A stretch of 64,000 nt of DNA from Chitinasiproducens palmae. GTDB taxonomy: Bacteria > Pseudomonadota > Gammaproteobacteria > Burkholderiales > Burkholderiaceae. The notes beneath the pieces were generated by a model. It saw nothing but the letters and a program-made list of their open reading frames with translations, was not told the DNA's origin and searched no databases. The translations under genes and the position numbers were made by a program. Position 1 is the first letter of the stretch. Each line of letters begins with the position of its first letter. The stretch is taken from the NCBI RefSeq assembly GCF_900095735.1, contig NZ_FNLO01000002.1:137626-201625 (forward strand). The letters run 5' to 3'. Of the stretch, positions 1 through 8,675 are shown piece by piece.

Positions 1-384
1 CTGCAACCGGAACAGTTGCTCAAGTTGATCGACGGGGCGCTCTGCGCGCTGCCCGCGACCGACGAGGCGCCCGAGATCCATTTGCCCCCGGAGGAATGCG
101 CGAGGCTGGCCGAACTCGGGCAGGTGCGCGCCGATGGTTGGCGTCTGATTGCGGACCGGGCGCTACAGGCCGGCGAATGCCGGGTGCGGGCCGGCGGGCA
201 GGAAGTCGACGCGGGCTGCACGCATCGGCTGCAGGCCTGCCTCGAACAGTTACGCGACGCGGTCGAGAGCGCGTCCGACGACGCGAACGTCGCGCCGAAT
301 GTCGTGCCGGATGTCATGTCAGAGGCCGCGGGCGCCGATGACGAGGGACGAACGGCGGCACGGCGCGCGGACGGCGGACCATGA
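1..384 (+). CDS. fliH: FliH, flagellar export ATPase regulator (C-terminal part)
   Basis: The window opens inside this gene; the frame is open from base 1, so the N-terminus lies upstream. The visible 127 residues match the C-terminal half of FliH, the stator-like protein that binds and restrains the export ATPase FliI at the flagellar base. Supporting features are the G-E-C-R-V segment followed by a G-x-x-V-D-A-G turn and a final amphipathic helix. The stop codon overlaps the fliI start (ATGA at 381-384), so the two are translationally coupled. The last ~25 residues are a low-complexity Ala/Asp/Arg tail. Confidence 0.85.
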   Translation: MQPEQLLKLIDGALCALPATDEAPEIHLPPEECARLAELGQVRADGWRLIADRALQAGECRVRAGGQEVDAGCTHRLQACLEQLRDAVESASDDANVAPNVVPDVMSEAAGADDEGRTAARRADGGP

Positions 385-1688
385 GCGCGCGCTTGTTCGA
401 GGACGTCGCGCTGCGCGACGTGCCGCTGACTCGACCCACAGGGCGTCTGGTCGGTGTCACCGGCATGCTGCTGCGGGCAAGCGGATGCGCGTTGCCCACC
501 GGCGCGCGCTGCCGCGTGCAGCAAGCCGGCGGCACGTGGCTGGAAGCAGAAGTCGTCGGCTTCGGCGCGGACGCGACGTTTCTGATGCCGTTCAAGCGCC
601 CGGTGGGGCTGGTCGCCGGCGCCGACGTGCAGCCGGTCAACCGTCGCAAGCGCCCGCGCATCGGGCCGCAATGGCTGGGCCGGATGATCAACGGGCTCGG
701 CGAACCGATCGATGGCGCGGGACCGCTGGGTGGCGTGCACCTGCTCGCCGCGCATCCGCCGACGGTCGACCCGTTGCGCAAGCGGCCGGTGCGCGAAGTG
801 CTCGATGTCGGGGTGCGGGCGATCAACGGCCCGCTCACGCTGGGGCGCGGACAACGCGTCGGGTTGATGGCGGGCAGCGGCGTCGGCAAGAGTGTGCTGC
901 TCGGCATGATTTCCCGCGGCACCGACGCCGACGTGGTCGTGGTGGGGCTGATCGGCGAGCGCGGTCGCGAGGTAGGCGAGTTCGTGGACGAGGCGCTCGG
1001 CGCCGCCGGCCGGGCGAAATCGGTGCTGATCGTGGCGCCCGCTGACGAATCGCCGCTGATGCGCGTGCGAGCGACCGAACTGGCGCACGTCGTTGCCGCG
1101 CATTACCGCGATCACGGCCAGCACGTGCTGCTGCTGGTCGACTCGCTGACGCGCTACGCGATGGCGCGGCGCGAGATCGCGCTGGCGCTCGGCGAGCCGC
1201 CCGCCACCAAGGGCTATCCGCCGTCCGTCTTCGGCGGCTTGCCAGAGCTGGTCGAATCGGCCGGCAACGGCACCGGCGCGGGCAGCATGAGCGCGATCTA
1301 TACCGTGCTCGCGGAGGGCGACGATCAGAACGATCCGGTGGTCGACACGGCACGCGCGATCCTGGATGGCCACATCGTTCTGGCGCGCACGCTGGCCGAG
1401 CGCGGTCATTTTCCCGCCATCGACGTCGCGCGTTCGGTGAGCCGGTGCGCGTCGCAGATATGCGAGCGCGCGCACCTGCAACGCGTGCGCACACTGCGCG
1501 CGCACATGGAGCGTTACGAGGCGATTCGCGAGTTGATTCCGCTGGGCGGCTACGTGGCCGGCGCCGACCCGCTGACGGATCAGGCGGTTAAGCTGGCCCC
1601 CGCGATCGACGCCTTTCTCAAACAGGAGATCGACGAATGCACACGCTTCGACGAGACGGCGCAGCGGCTGCGGGCGTTGCTCGCATGA
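381..1688 (+). CDS. fliI: FliI, flagellum-specific export ATPase
   Basis: 435 residues, normal for FliI (about 430-460). It forms the hexameric ATPase of the flagellar type III export apparatus, evolutionarily related to F1-ATPase beta. The Walker A motif AGSGVGKS is at residues 164-171, the Walker B strand (LLLVDS) lies ahead of LTRYAMARREIALALGEPP, and the family-typical GERGREVGEF is present. The gene overlaps fliH upstream and fliJ downstream by four bases each, giving a tight fliHIJ unit. Confidence 0.97.
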   Translation: MSARLFEDVALRDVPLTRPTGRLVGVTGMLLRASGCALPTGARCRVQQAGGTWLEAEVVGFGADATFLMPFKRPVGLVAGADVQPVNRRKRPRIGPQWLGRMINGLGEPIDGAGPLGGVHLLAAHPPTVDPLRKRPVREVLDVGVRAINGPLTLGRGQRVGLMAGSGVGKSVLLGMISRGTDADVVVVGLIGERGREVGEFVDEALGAAGRAKSVLIVAPADESPLMRVRATELAHVVAAHYRDHGQHVLLLVDSLTRYAMARREIALALGEPPATKGYPPSVFGGLPELVESAGNGTGAGSMSAIYTVLAEGDDQNDPVVDTARAILDGHIVLARTLAERGHFPAIDVARSVSRCASQICERAHLQRVRTLRAHMERYEAIRELIPLGGYVAGADPLTDQAVKLAPAIDAFLKQEIDECTRFDETAQRLRALLA

Positions 1689-2251
1689 CGAGCTCGGGCG
1701 GCGACACGCCGTTCGGCGCGGCGCGCGGCGCCGGCGTCAGTCGACGCGGGCGCGAGCGCGGCGACGACGAGAGCGGCATGCGCGGCGTGCAGGCGCTGCA
1801 CGAGGTGCGACGCGTGCAAGCCGATCGTCTCCTTGCCGAGGTCGCACGATGGCAGGCACGGCTACAGCGTCAGCACGAGTCGCGCGCGCTTCTGCGACGC
1901 ATGTTCGAGGACGCCGCGCAAACCGACGAGGGCAGGTTGGTCGGCGCGCTGGCGCGCAACCGGCTGGCGCATCGGCTGCAGTTGTTGTCGCTTCTCGGTC
2001 AGGCTGACCAAGCGATCGCGACGACGCGCTCGCAAGTCGACACGAGCCGCGCGTTGTGGCAGGCCGGTGAACGCCAGTGCGCGCTGTGGGCGCGGCTGCG
2101 CGCCATGCGCGACGAGGCGTGCGCGGCGCGGCACGCGCGGGCCGAGCAGCGCGTCGACGATGAAGCCGCGGCTCGGCAGTGGGCCCGTGGCAAGTCGGCA
2201 GACGAAGGCGATCGAGCAAACCGCTCGCATCGATTACGGGAGAAAGGTTGA
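1685..2251 (+). CDS. fliJ: FliJ-like flagellar export chaperone/stalk
   Basis: 188 residues, predicted almost entirely helical and Arg/Ala/Gln-rich, as expected for FliJ, the coiled-coil protein that inserts into the FliI ring and promotes export. Identification rests mainly on position directly after fliI and on the long coiled-coil (about residues 30-180); FliJ sequences are poorly conserved. The ATG overlaps the fliI stop (ATGA). The first ~30 residues are Gly/Arg-rich and extra compared with the usual ~147 residues, so an internal Met near residue 32 could be the true start. Confidence 0.8.
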   Translation: MTSSGGDTPFGAARGAGVSRRGRERGDDESGMRGVQALHEVRRVQADRLLAEVARWQARLQRQHESRALLRRMFEDAAQTDEGRLVGALARNRLAHRLQLLSLLGQADQAIATTRSQVDTSRALWQAGERQCALWARLRAMRDEACAARHARAEQRVDDEAAARQWARGKSADEGDRANRSHRLREKG

Positions 2252-3594
2252 TGAAACAGATTGCGCTGGTTGATCCTGCCGCTTACGCGAAAGAGCTGGC
2301 GGGAAAGGCGTTCGCGAACGTCTTCGGCATGGTTCAGGGCCGGGCCGATCGGGTGAAGACCGAGAAGGACGGCATCTCGAGCCTCGATACCGCGTTGCGC
2401 GACTTCCGCAGCGAGATGCGCAACGTCACGTCCGGCGGCTCCGTGGTGTCCTACAAGGCCACCGTGTCCGATCCGAACGCGGCCGTAGCGACGACCAGCG
2501 GCTCCAGCGTGAGCGGCGTGTTCCAGTTTCACGTGTATCAGTTGGCCAAGCCGGCGCACTACAACAGCGCGCCTCTCGCCGAATTCGACGCCGCGGCCGG
2601 CGGCAAGCTGCGTGTCGAGGTCGGCTCGACTGCTGCCGAGATCGACCTCGGCAAACTGGGTTCCCAAAACGGCAAGGCGACGCTCGCCACGCTCGCCGAA
2701 GCGATCAACGCCGATCCCGATCTGAAGGGAAAAGTGATTGCCCGCACCGAAGTCGACGAGAACGACCAGGAGCGATTGATTGTCGAAAGCAAGGAAACGG
2801 GCGCCAAGCAGCAAGTGAAGCTCAGCGTCGACGGCGGCGACGCTGCCCTGAAGAACGCCATCGACGAAGGGAAACCTGAACCGGGGCAGGATCTGCTGTA
2901 CAGCGTCGATGGCGGGGCGAAGCTCAAGTCCGGATCGAACACGATCACGCATGCCGGCACGACGATTCTTTTCACGCGCGACACCGGCAGTTTCACCGTC
3001 ACCGTGAAGGACGATGCCGCCGGGACGCGAGCCGGGCTGGAAAAGTTCGTCAAAGCCTACAACGCCCTGCATGAGGTGCTCACCGACCTGACCAAGCCGG
3101 GCGATGTACTTGGCGGCAAGGCCGGCGGCCCGCTACAGGGACAGTCCGATGTGAATGGCCTGCGCAGGGAACTGGCGCGTGCGCTGAACATGGTGGTTGG
3201 CGACGCCTATCTGCTTCGCACGGGCCTGGAGCTGAAAAAGGACGGGACGCTCTCGCTGGACAGGGACAAGCTGGAAGCCACCTTGAAGGTAGCGCCGGAC
3301 GCGCTCGATCGTTTCTTCGGCAAGGCCGAGAAGGGCGGCGACGGTGTGCTCGCCCGCCTGGGCGACATCGTGGCGGGTTGGCTGGATGGCGACAAGAGCC
3401 TGATCAAGCAGCGCACCGACGCTGCGGAGCGAGCCGAGAAGGCGGTCGAGAAGGAGAAGGCAAAGTTCAACGAGCGCTACGAGCACATGGTGAGCGACCT
3501 GACCACACGCTTCTGGAAAGTGCGCATGCTCCAGGAACGTCTGAACGACGCGCTATTGAGACTGGACGGCGTGCTCGACACGCCGACGAAATGA
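2251..3594 (+). CDS. fliD: FliD/LafB, filament cap protein (HAP2)
   Basis: 447 residues. FliD caps the growing filament and helps flagellin fold at the tip. The N-terminal and C-terminal helical regions flank a beta-rich middle typical of HAP2. The C-terminus (about residues 370-440) is a long coiled-coil ending in a segment with FWKVRMLQERLN, as in lateral caps. The ATG follows an AGAAAGG ribosome site and shares one base with the fliJ stop (TGATG). In Flag-2 clusters the cap gene lafB is followed by lafC-D-E-F-S, the same order as here. Confidence 0.93.
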   Translation: MKQIALVDPAAYAKELAGKAFANVFGMVQGRADRVKTEKDGISSLDTALRDFRSEMRNVTSGGSVVSYKATVSDPNAAVATTSGSSVSGVFQFHVYQLAKPAHYNSAPLAEFDAAAGGKLRVEVGSTAAEIDLGKLGSQNGKATLATLAEAINADPDLKGKVIARTEVDENDQERLIVESKETGAKQQVKLSVDGGDAALKNAIDEGKPEPGQDLLYSVDGGAKLKSGSNTITHAGTTILFTRDTGSFTVTVKDDAAGTRAGLEKFVKAYNALHEVLTDLTKPGDVLGGKAGGPLQGQSDVNGLRRELARALNMVVGDAYLLRTGLELKKDGTLSLDRDKLEATLKVAPDALDRFFGKAEKGGDGVLARLGDIVAGWLDGDKSLIKQRTDAAERAEKAVEKEKAKFNERYEHMVSDLTTRFWKVRMLQERLNDALLRLDGVLDTPTK

Positions 3595-3616
3595 ACCCAT
3601 CACAACCGTATCGCCC

Positions 3617-4015
3617 ATGCCCACGCATACCGCAACAACCGGATACGACCGCTATCGGCAGACGCACGTCGAGGCGTCGCTTGGCCATGCGTCGCCCTTG
3701 CAGATGGTGATCATGCTCACCGACGGGCTGCTCGACGAGTTCGAGCGCCTGCGCGGTCATATCGCCAATCGACGCTTCGAGGCAAAGGCTCAGAGCATAT
3801 CCAGATGTCTGGCAATCCTGGTCGGCCTTGAATGTGCGTTGGATGAAGAGGCTCAATCCGAGCCGGTCCGGCAAGTCGCGGAACTGTACCAATATTGCCG
3901 CGCGCTCGTCGGCCAGGCCGGCGTGGAACTTTCGACCGTACCGTTGGACCGCGCCCGGATGTTGATGACCGCGCTTCGCGATGCCTGGCGAAGCGCGCTG
4001 AAGGAGGGACGTTAG
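3617..4015 (+). CDS. fliS: FliS/LafC, flagellin export chaperone
   Basis: 132 residues. FliS binds the C-terminal helix of flagellin to keep it unfolded before export. The N-terminus carries the family signature: a Tyr-rich start (TGYDRYRQTHVEA), then a segment containing SPLQMVIMLTDGLLDEF. Four helices fill the rest, and the length is normal. It lies 22 bases after fliD and one base before fliT. Confidence 0.95.
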   Translation: MPTHTATTGYDRYRQTHVEASLGHASPLQMVIMLTDGLLDEFERLRGHIANRRFEAKAQSISRCLAILVGLECALDEEAQSEPVRQVAELYQYCRALVGQAGVELSTVPLDRARMLMTALRDAWRSALKEGR

Positions 4016-4016
4016 G

Positions 4017-4373
4017 ATGCACGACTGGCTTGCCAAAGCGCCGCGCCGCGGCGATGCGCCGGAGCACGGCGATGCAACGAGCATTGCGGCGCGTCTGGAA
4101 TCGTGCCTGACAGAGCAGCGCTGGGACGACGCCAACGCGCTGATCGCGCAACTCGACGGCACGATCGCCGCGGAGCTCGAAAAGCAGCGCGGCAAGGTTG
4201 CACCGGCGCACGAGCAGGCGTCGGCGCGTATGCGCTTGACGACGTTGCGCGAGCACTGCCGCGCATGCCTTGGCCTGACCGCGCGCCACGGCGCGCTGCT
4301 GGCTGAGCGGCTGCGCGCGCTGGAGTGCACGCGCCCGGCCTTGTCGGCATACCACTGCGTGGAGCGACTATGA
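4017..4373 (+). CDS. fliT: FliT/LafD-like export chaperone
   Basis: 118-residue helical protein in the place of FliT (lafD), the chaperone of the cap protein FliD. It has no sharply diagnostic motif: two or three amphipathic helices with SIAARLESCLTEQRWDDANAL, and later a cluster of Cys residues (HCRACLGL) near residue 84. Assignment rests on size, helical make-up and position between fliS and fliK. The stop overlaps the fliK start (ATGA). Confidence 0.72.
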   Translation: MHDWLAKAPRRGDAPEHGDATSIAARLESCLTEQRWDDANALIAQLDGTIAAELEKQRGKVAPAHEQASARMRLTTLREHCRACLGLTARHGALLAERLRALECTRPALSAYHCVERL

Positions 4374-5623
4374 GTGCGGCGATAGCAGGAATCGGTGGCG
4401 CAACGCGCCCGCCGCGCTCGCACGGTACACCGGCAACCGCGCGCGACGAGCGGGAGCCCGGCTCGACCGGCGCGAGGTTCGGCGACCTGATGGACGCCGA
4501 GGACGAACCCGAACGACCGTCCGAATCGTCGGGCGACGTCACCGCGTCGCCGAGCGTTGCTGTGGCGCTCTCGGCTGCGCCTGCGCCCATCGCGCCGGAT
4601 GCCGCCGCCGGGGATCCGGACGGTGTGGCGCAATCGGCCGTCGACGCGACCGCGCGCGCAGTGGACATGCCGGAAGCCGCGCGGCTCGCCGAGCCGGAGC
4701 GGTCCAGCGCCCGGATGTCGGCGGCCGCGCACCGCGCGGAGGCGCGTTTCGACGAGAGTGCCGCCGACGCGGCCATCGTTCGAGGCGTCGGATCGGGGGA
4801 CGATGCATCGGCCACGCGCGCGCCGTCTGGTGCGCGCCCACCATGGCAGCGCGCGACGTCAGCGCCGACGCGCGCCACTGCCGATGCCGCCGCAACGTCG
4901 ACCGCAGACGCAAGCGAGACTGGCGAGGATGCCTCCGCGCTGCGCGTGCAGCCCGGCGTCGCGCGGCCAGCAGAGCACGGCACGACAACGGCCAGTCATG
5001 TCCCGCGAACGGTCGATCCGGCGCCGGGCGCGCCGACAGCGCAAGCGGCCGGCCCGCGCGCGGCGAGCACCGCACTGGACGATGCCACCGAGCGCGCGGC
5101 GCGCATGCTTGGGACGCGCCTCGCCTACCAGGTCGGTGAGGGGGTGGAGCGCGCGGAGCTGCGCCTCGACCCACCGCTGCTCGGCACTGTCCAAGTCACC
5201 GTGCGTCGCGAGCATGGCGGTCTGGCGGTGAGCGTGCGTACCGCCAGCGAGTCGGTCGCGGCCGCGTTGCAGCCTCTCAGCGGCATGATCCGCGAGGAAT
5301 TGACGCAACGACAGGGCGGTCAGATCACCCTGTCCATACGGGCGGGCGTCAGCGCGGCGGCGACTGCCGTCGCCGCGCCGAACCACGCTGGTTCAGCGAG
5401 CGCGGGCGGCGGCTGGCGCAGCGATGCCGGTCAGAACGACGCGCGCTCGCCAAGCGACCGCGGTCCGGAGCAAGGCGAGCCGAACGGGGAGGGCACGGCG
5501 CGCGAAGGCACGCCGCAGCACGGTGACGGTGGCCAGCGTCGCGCCGCCATTCGACGCGCCAGCGCGGCGCTCGCCGCGGCGCACGATGCCCTGGCTATCG
5601 AGCCTGTCTACGTCGGCAACTAA
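4370..5623 (+). CDS. fliK: FliK/LafE, hook-length control protein
   Basis: 417 residues. FliK is secreted during hook assembly and switches export specificity when the hook reaches length. The first ~240 residues are a low-complexity Ala/Ser/Thr/Asp linker, normal for the ruler part. The conserved Flg_hook domain is at about residues 240-330, with ELRLDPPLLGTVQVTVRREHG and a later GGQITLSIRAG segment. The C-terminus is again Gly/Glu/Arg-rich. The start overlaps the fliT stop; a 62-base gap separates it from fliL. Confidence 0.9.
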   Translation: MSAAIAGIGGATRPPRSHGTPATARDEREPGSTGARFGDLMDAEDEPERPSESSGDVTASPSVAVALSAAPAPIAPDAAAGDPDGVAQSAVDATARAVDMPEAARLAEPERSSARMSAAAHRAEARFDESAADAAIVRGVGSGDDASATRAPSGARPPWQRATSAPTRATADAAATSTADASETGEDASALRVQPGVARPAEHGTTTASHVPRTVDPAPGAPTAQAAGPRAASTALDDATERAARMLGTRLAYQVGEGVERAELRLDPPLLGTVQVTVRREHGGLAVSVRTASESVAAALQPLSGMIREELTQRQGGQITLSIRAGVSAAATAVAAPNHAGSASAGGGWRSDAGQNDARSPSDRGPEQGEPNGEGTAREGTPQHGDGGQRRAAIRRASAALAAAHDALAIEPVYVGN

Positions 5624-5685
5624 GTTCGGCGCGGACTGCTGGCACGCCACGCCCATCCGCGGGACACGAAACAACACACTGAAGA

Positions 5686-6129
5686 ATGAAGAACAAATAT
5701 CTGGTCGCCATCGCGATCGCAGTAGCGCTGCTTGGTGGCGCCGGATTGTACGCACTCCTATCGGAAGTCATGGATAAGGGGGCTTCGGCGCCGGTGGCCA
5801 AACCTGGCAAGTCGCTGACTTATGTCGACGTGGGAAAGACGGTCGTACTGCTCCATGGAACGAACGGCGAAAGCAACTCACGCTACGCCGTGATCGAAGC
5901 GGTGCTCGAAGTCGAGACGCCTGCGCTTGGAAAGGTGAAGCAGGAACTTCTGCTGATCCGCAGTCTTGTGTTCCGTGCGGTCGCCGCCTACAGCGCGGAG
6001 CAACTGCGAGCGCTGAGTGTCGACGAAGTGACCAGCGCAATCGAGAAGGCGATACAGGAACACGAACATGCAGTGGGTACGCGCGTTGGCATCGAGCGCG
6101 TGATGCTGACGTCGCTCGTCATCGAGTGA
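5686..6129 (+). CDS. fliL: FliL/LafF, basal-body/stator-associated membrane protein
   Basis: 147 residues, as expected for FliL. There is one N-terminal membrane segment (about residues 5-25, after a short positive MKNK start). A periplasmic domain follows, with the typical segments YVDVGKTVVLLHG and ALSVDEVTSAIEKAIQEH ending in IERVMLTSLVIE. FliL surrounds and supports MotAB stators. It sits four bases before the sigma-28 gene, as lafF does before lafS. Confidence 0.92.
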   Translation: MKNKYLVAIAIAVALLGGAGLYALLSEVMDKGASAPVAKPGKSLTYVDVGKTVVLLHGTNGESNSRYAVIEAVLEVETPALGKVKQELLLIRSLVFRAVAAYSAEQLRALSVDEVTSAIEKAIQEHEHAVGTRVGIERVMLTSLVIE

Positions 6130-6133
6130 CGCC

Positions 6134-6862
6134 ATGCCTGCCGATCTCAGGTACGCCCGGCCGCCCACGTTCACCCCGCCGTCGCCGATCGTCGGCGAGC
6201 GCGAGCTGGTGCTGGCTTACATGCCGTTGGTCCGTCAGGTGGTTCGTCAACTGGCCTCGCAGATGGACGGCGTGATCGGACGCGAGGACATGGAGCAGAT
6301 CGGTGCGATCGGGCTGCTCGAAGCGTTGCGGCGCTACGGAGAGATAGACGGAGGTTTCGGTTCGTTTGCGCGCCTGCGCATCAGAGGCGCGATTCTCGAC
6401 GAGTTGCGCCGAACCGACTGGCGCCCGCGCGGGGTGCGGCAGAGCGCGCATCGACAGCGCGACGCGGAGCGCGCGCTTCGGCGCGCACTAGGACGGGACC
6501 CGACCGAAGCCGAGATCAGCGAGTCGCTGGGCATCACCTCGGAGGCGTATCGGCGCAGCCTGATGGATCAGTGCGCGGAAGCCATGCTGCAATTCGACGA
6601 AGCGGTGCACGCGGAGCTGATCTGGCACGACGATGGACCGGAACAGTTGCTGCTCAGACGCAGGAGTTTGCGGCAGGCGCTGGCGCATCTCGCCCCGAAC
6701 GAGCAGCGAGTCATCCAGCTTTACTACGAATTTGACATGACGCTCAAGGAAATCGCAGAGGTCATGGCGCTTACGGAGGCGCGCATATGTCAGATCAACA
6801 AGGTGGCGCTGCGCAAGATGCGCATGGCGTTGACCGAAACACCGAGGGCGGGTAACGGATGA
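6134..6862 (+). CDS. fliA: FliA/LafS, flagellar sigma factor (sigma-28)
   Basis: 242 residues, usual for FliA. Region 2 spans about 27-97 (REDMEQIGAIGLLEALRRY and RLRIRGAILDELR), region 3 about 105-145, and region 4 about 185-232 with a helix-turn-helix starting TLKEIAEVMALTEARICQI. It directs RNA polymerase to late flagellar promoters (flagellin, stator, chaperones). Its anti-sigma factor FlgM is encoded next. As in other lateral clusters, the sigma gene ends the cap-chaperone-hook-control block. Confidence 0.96.
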   Translation: MPADLRYARPPTFTPPSPIVGERELVLAYMPLVRQVVRQLASQMDGVIGREDMEQIGAIGLLEALRRYGEIDGGFGSFARLRIRGAILDELRRTDWRPRGVRQSAHRQRDAERALRRALGRDPTEAEISESLGITSEAYRRSLMDQCAEAMLQFDEAVHAELIWHDDGPEQLLLRRRSLRQALAHLAPNEQRVIQLYYEFDMTLKEIAEVMALTEARICQINKVALRKMRMALTETPRAGNG

Positions 6863-6884
6863 GCAACGCGCGAGGACAGGAATC

Positions 6885-7226
6885 GTGACACGGGTCGGCA
6901 GAAAACGTCAGGCCGATGGCATGACCACGGTGGACCCACACGCGGGCGCTTCCCAGCCCGCCGCGGCGGCGTCACGGAAGGCACCTGCGACGTCGCGGCA
7001 CGGCGCCGGCGGGCACGCACGCTCGTCGGCCAAGCCGCTCGACGCAGCGGCGGGAAGCGCGCTCGCCGAGACGCTCGCGTTGGCGCGCCTGGCTCGCGTG
7101 GAAAGCGAGGACAGTCGGCAGGCGTCCGTGGCGGCGGTCCGCGAGGCGCTGCTGGAAGGCCGCATCGCGTTCGACGCCGACAAGCTGGTGGCGCTGATCG
7201 AGCGTTTCCATGGAGGCGGACGGTGA
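6885..7226 (+). CDS. flgM: FlgM, anti-sigma-28 factor
   Basis: 113 residues from a GTG start preceded by AGGACAGG; an internal ATG at 6921 would give 101 residues. FlgM holds sigma-28 inactive until it is exported through the finished hook. The disordered Ala/Ser/Thr-rich N-terminal half and the C-terminal sigma-binding helices, ending VREALLEGRIAFDADKLVALI, fit the family. The stop overlaps the flgN start (GTGA at 7223-7226). Confidence 0.88.
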   Translation: MTRVGRKRQADGMTTVDPHAGASQPAAAASRKAPATSRHGAGGHARSSAKPLDAAAGSALAETLALARLARVESEDSRQASVAAVREALLEGRIAFDADKLVALIERFHGGGR

Positions 7227-7825
7227 AACCGGAACGGGCGCTGCAGGCGCTGCTCGAGCAACTGCGAGACGATCGGCAACGTTTCGTCGAATTGGGCGAA
7301 GTGCTGGATCGCATGCATGACGCGTTGCGAGGCGCGGCACTCGTCTCGATACCCGAACACGTCGACCGCCTTGCGACGATCGACCACGCGCTGCGTTGCC
7401 GCCACACGGTGCGCGCGTCCCGCCTGTGCGCGCTCGCCCGAGCGCTCGGCATGAGCGTCGTACCGGTCGACGATGCCGGCAACGGCCCGTCCGGCGTCCG
7501 CGACGCCGCGGTCGGCGCTGGACCGCGCGGCGGCATTCGCGACAGTATTCGCGACAGTACATCGCGGGCGGGGGACGGGACTGCCCCGACCGAGGGCGCG
7601 GGAGCGCCGCCGTCGCGGATGCGGACAGCGGCGCTCATCGCAGCGCTCAGCCGCGCGATGCAGGGACGCGCGGGCGCCGCATTGACTGCCGCGTGGGATG
7701 CGGTCGAGCGCGAGATGCGCAGCTGTCGCGAAAAGGCGGCGCGCAACGGCTTGGCATTGCACGAGCGCGCCGAGCCGTTGCGCCGGCGGCTGCTGGGAGA
7801 GAAGCACACCTATGTCGCGCTTTGA
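7223..7825 (+). CDS. flgN: FlgN, chaperone for hook-associated proteins
   Basis: 200 residues from a GTG preceded by TGGAGG. FlgN keeps FlgK and FlgL export-ready. The N-terminal third is helical (ALQALLEQLRDDRQRFVEL), and the family-like helical C-terminus ends in a Leu-rich segment. The middle (about residues 90-135) is a Gly/Ala/Asp-rich insert, making it longer than the usual ~140 residues. It is coupled to flgM and overlaps the next gene by 14 bases. Confidence 0.8.
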   Translation: MKPERALQALLEQLRDDRQRFVELGEVLDRMHDALRGAALVSIPEHVDRLATIDHALRCRHTVRASRLCALARALGMSVVPVDDAGNGPSGVRDAAVGAGPRGGIRDSIRDSTSRAGDGTAPTEGAGAPPSRMRTAALIAALSRAMQGRAGAALTAAWDAVEREMRSCREKAARNGLALHERAEPLRRRLLGEKHTYVAL

Positions 7826-8675
7826 AGCGATGAACGCGTCGCGTGCGCCGCTCGCGGCGCAAGTCGGCGCGGGCGGCGCGGTCGGCAGCGTGCAGATCGC
7901 CTCGCCGAACACCCGCGCCAGCGGCGAATACGCACGTCTACATGCGGAGATCGCTCGCACGGTGGCGTTCGGATTCGCGCCGCTGCCGCGCCGCGCTGCG
8001 CCACGCGAGCCGACGCCGGCCGTGACTGCCGCACCCCGTGCCCGCAACGTCGTCGACGCCAGTGCGGCCCGTGCCACCGTCGTCGCCCGTACGCCACGTC
8101 TCGCGCCCGCGCGCGCCGGCAGCAGCGCGCAGGAACGCTTCCTCGGGCAGATCCTGCCGCATGCCGAACGCGTCGCGCGCCGGCTCGGCGTGGCGCCCGA
8201 ACTGATAGCGGCCCACGCCGCGCTTGAATCGGGATGGGGCACGCGGCCGATCCCGGGGCGCGACGGCAAGTCGTCGCACAATCTTTTCGGGATCAAGGCC
8301 GGCGACGCGTGGCGCGGCGCCTCGTCGGCGGCCTGGACCACCGAGTTCGCGCGCGGCGCCGCGCGTCGCGGCCGCGACGAATTCCGGACTTATCCGGGAT
8401 TCAGCGCGGCTTTCGACGACTACGCGAGCTTGCTACTCGAAAACTCCCGTTACAGTGGACTCGTGAACGCGGGCAGCGATGCGCGACGCTTCGCCCGGGC
8501 GCTGCAGGCCGGTGGCTACGCCACCGACCCGCGCTACGCGAGCAAGCTCGCGCAGCTCGCCGAGCAGATCGGAGGCTACCGCGCCAGTACGGCGCCTCGC
8601 GCCGCGCGGGAAAGCCGCGCGGCGCGAGAGCAGGCGGCGCCCGGTCGGACGCTCAAGGAGCGGCCGGTTCGGTGA
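7812..8675 (+). CDS. flgJ: FlgJ-type flagellar peptidoglycan hydrolase (glucosaminidase domain only)
   Basis: 287 residues. The C-terminal half (about 105-250) is a FlgJ-like beta-N-acetylglucosaminidase that opens peptidoglycan for the rod. It shows AHAALESGWG with the catalytic Glu at residue 139, then HNLFGIKAG and a YASLLLENSRY segment. The N-terminal ~100 residues are disordered and lack the rod-cap domain, which is encoded separately at 15751-16092. The chosen ATG has GGGAGAG ten bases upstream. The 3' end overlaps the convergent flgA by 23 bases. Confidence 0.88.
   Translation: MSRFEAMNASRAPLAAQVGAGGAVGSVQIASPNTRASGEYARLHAEIARTVAFGFAPLPRRAAPREPTPAVTAAPRARNVVDASAARATVVARTPRLAPARAGSSAQERFLGQILPHAERVARRLGVAPELIAAHAALESGWGTRPIPGRDGKSSHNLFGIKAGDAWRGASSAAWTTEFARGAARRGRDEFRTYPGFSAAFDDYASLLLENSRYSGLVNAGSDARRFARALQAGGYATDPRYASKLAQLAEQIGGYRASTAPRAARESRAAREQAAPGRTLKERPVR

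Noticed and set aside
5640-5656. Sigma-54-like promoter before fliL (TGGCACG)
   Set aside because: The -24 element is perfect, but at the right spacing the -12 element reads GCCC instead of TTGC, so the essential GC is missing.
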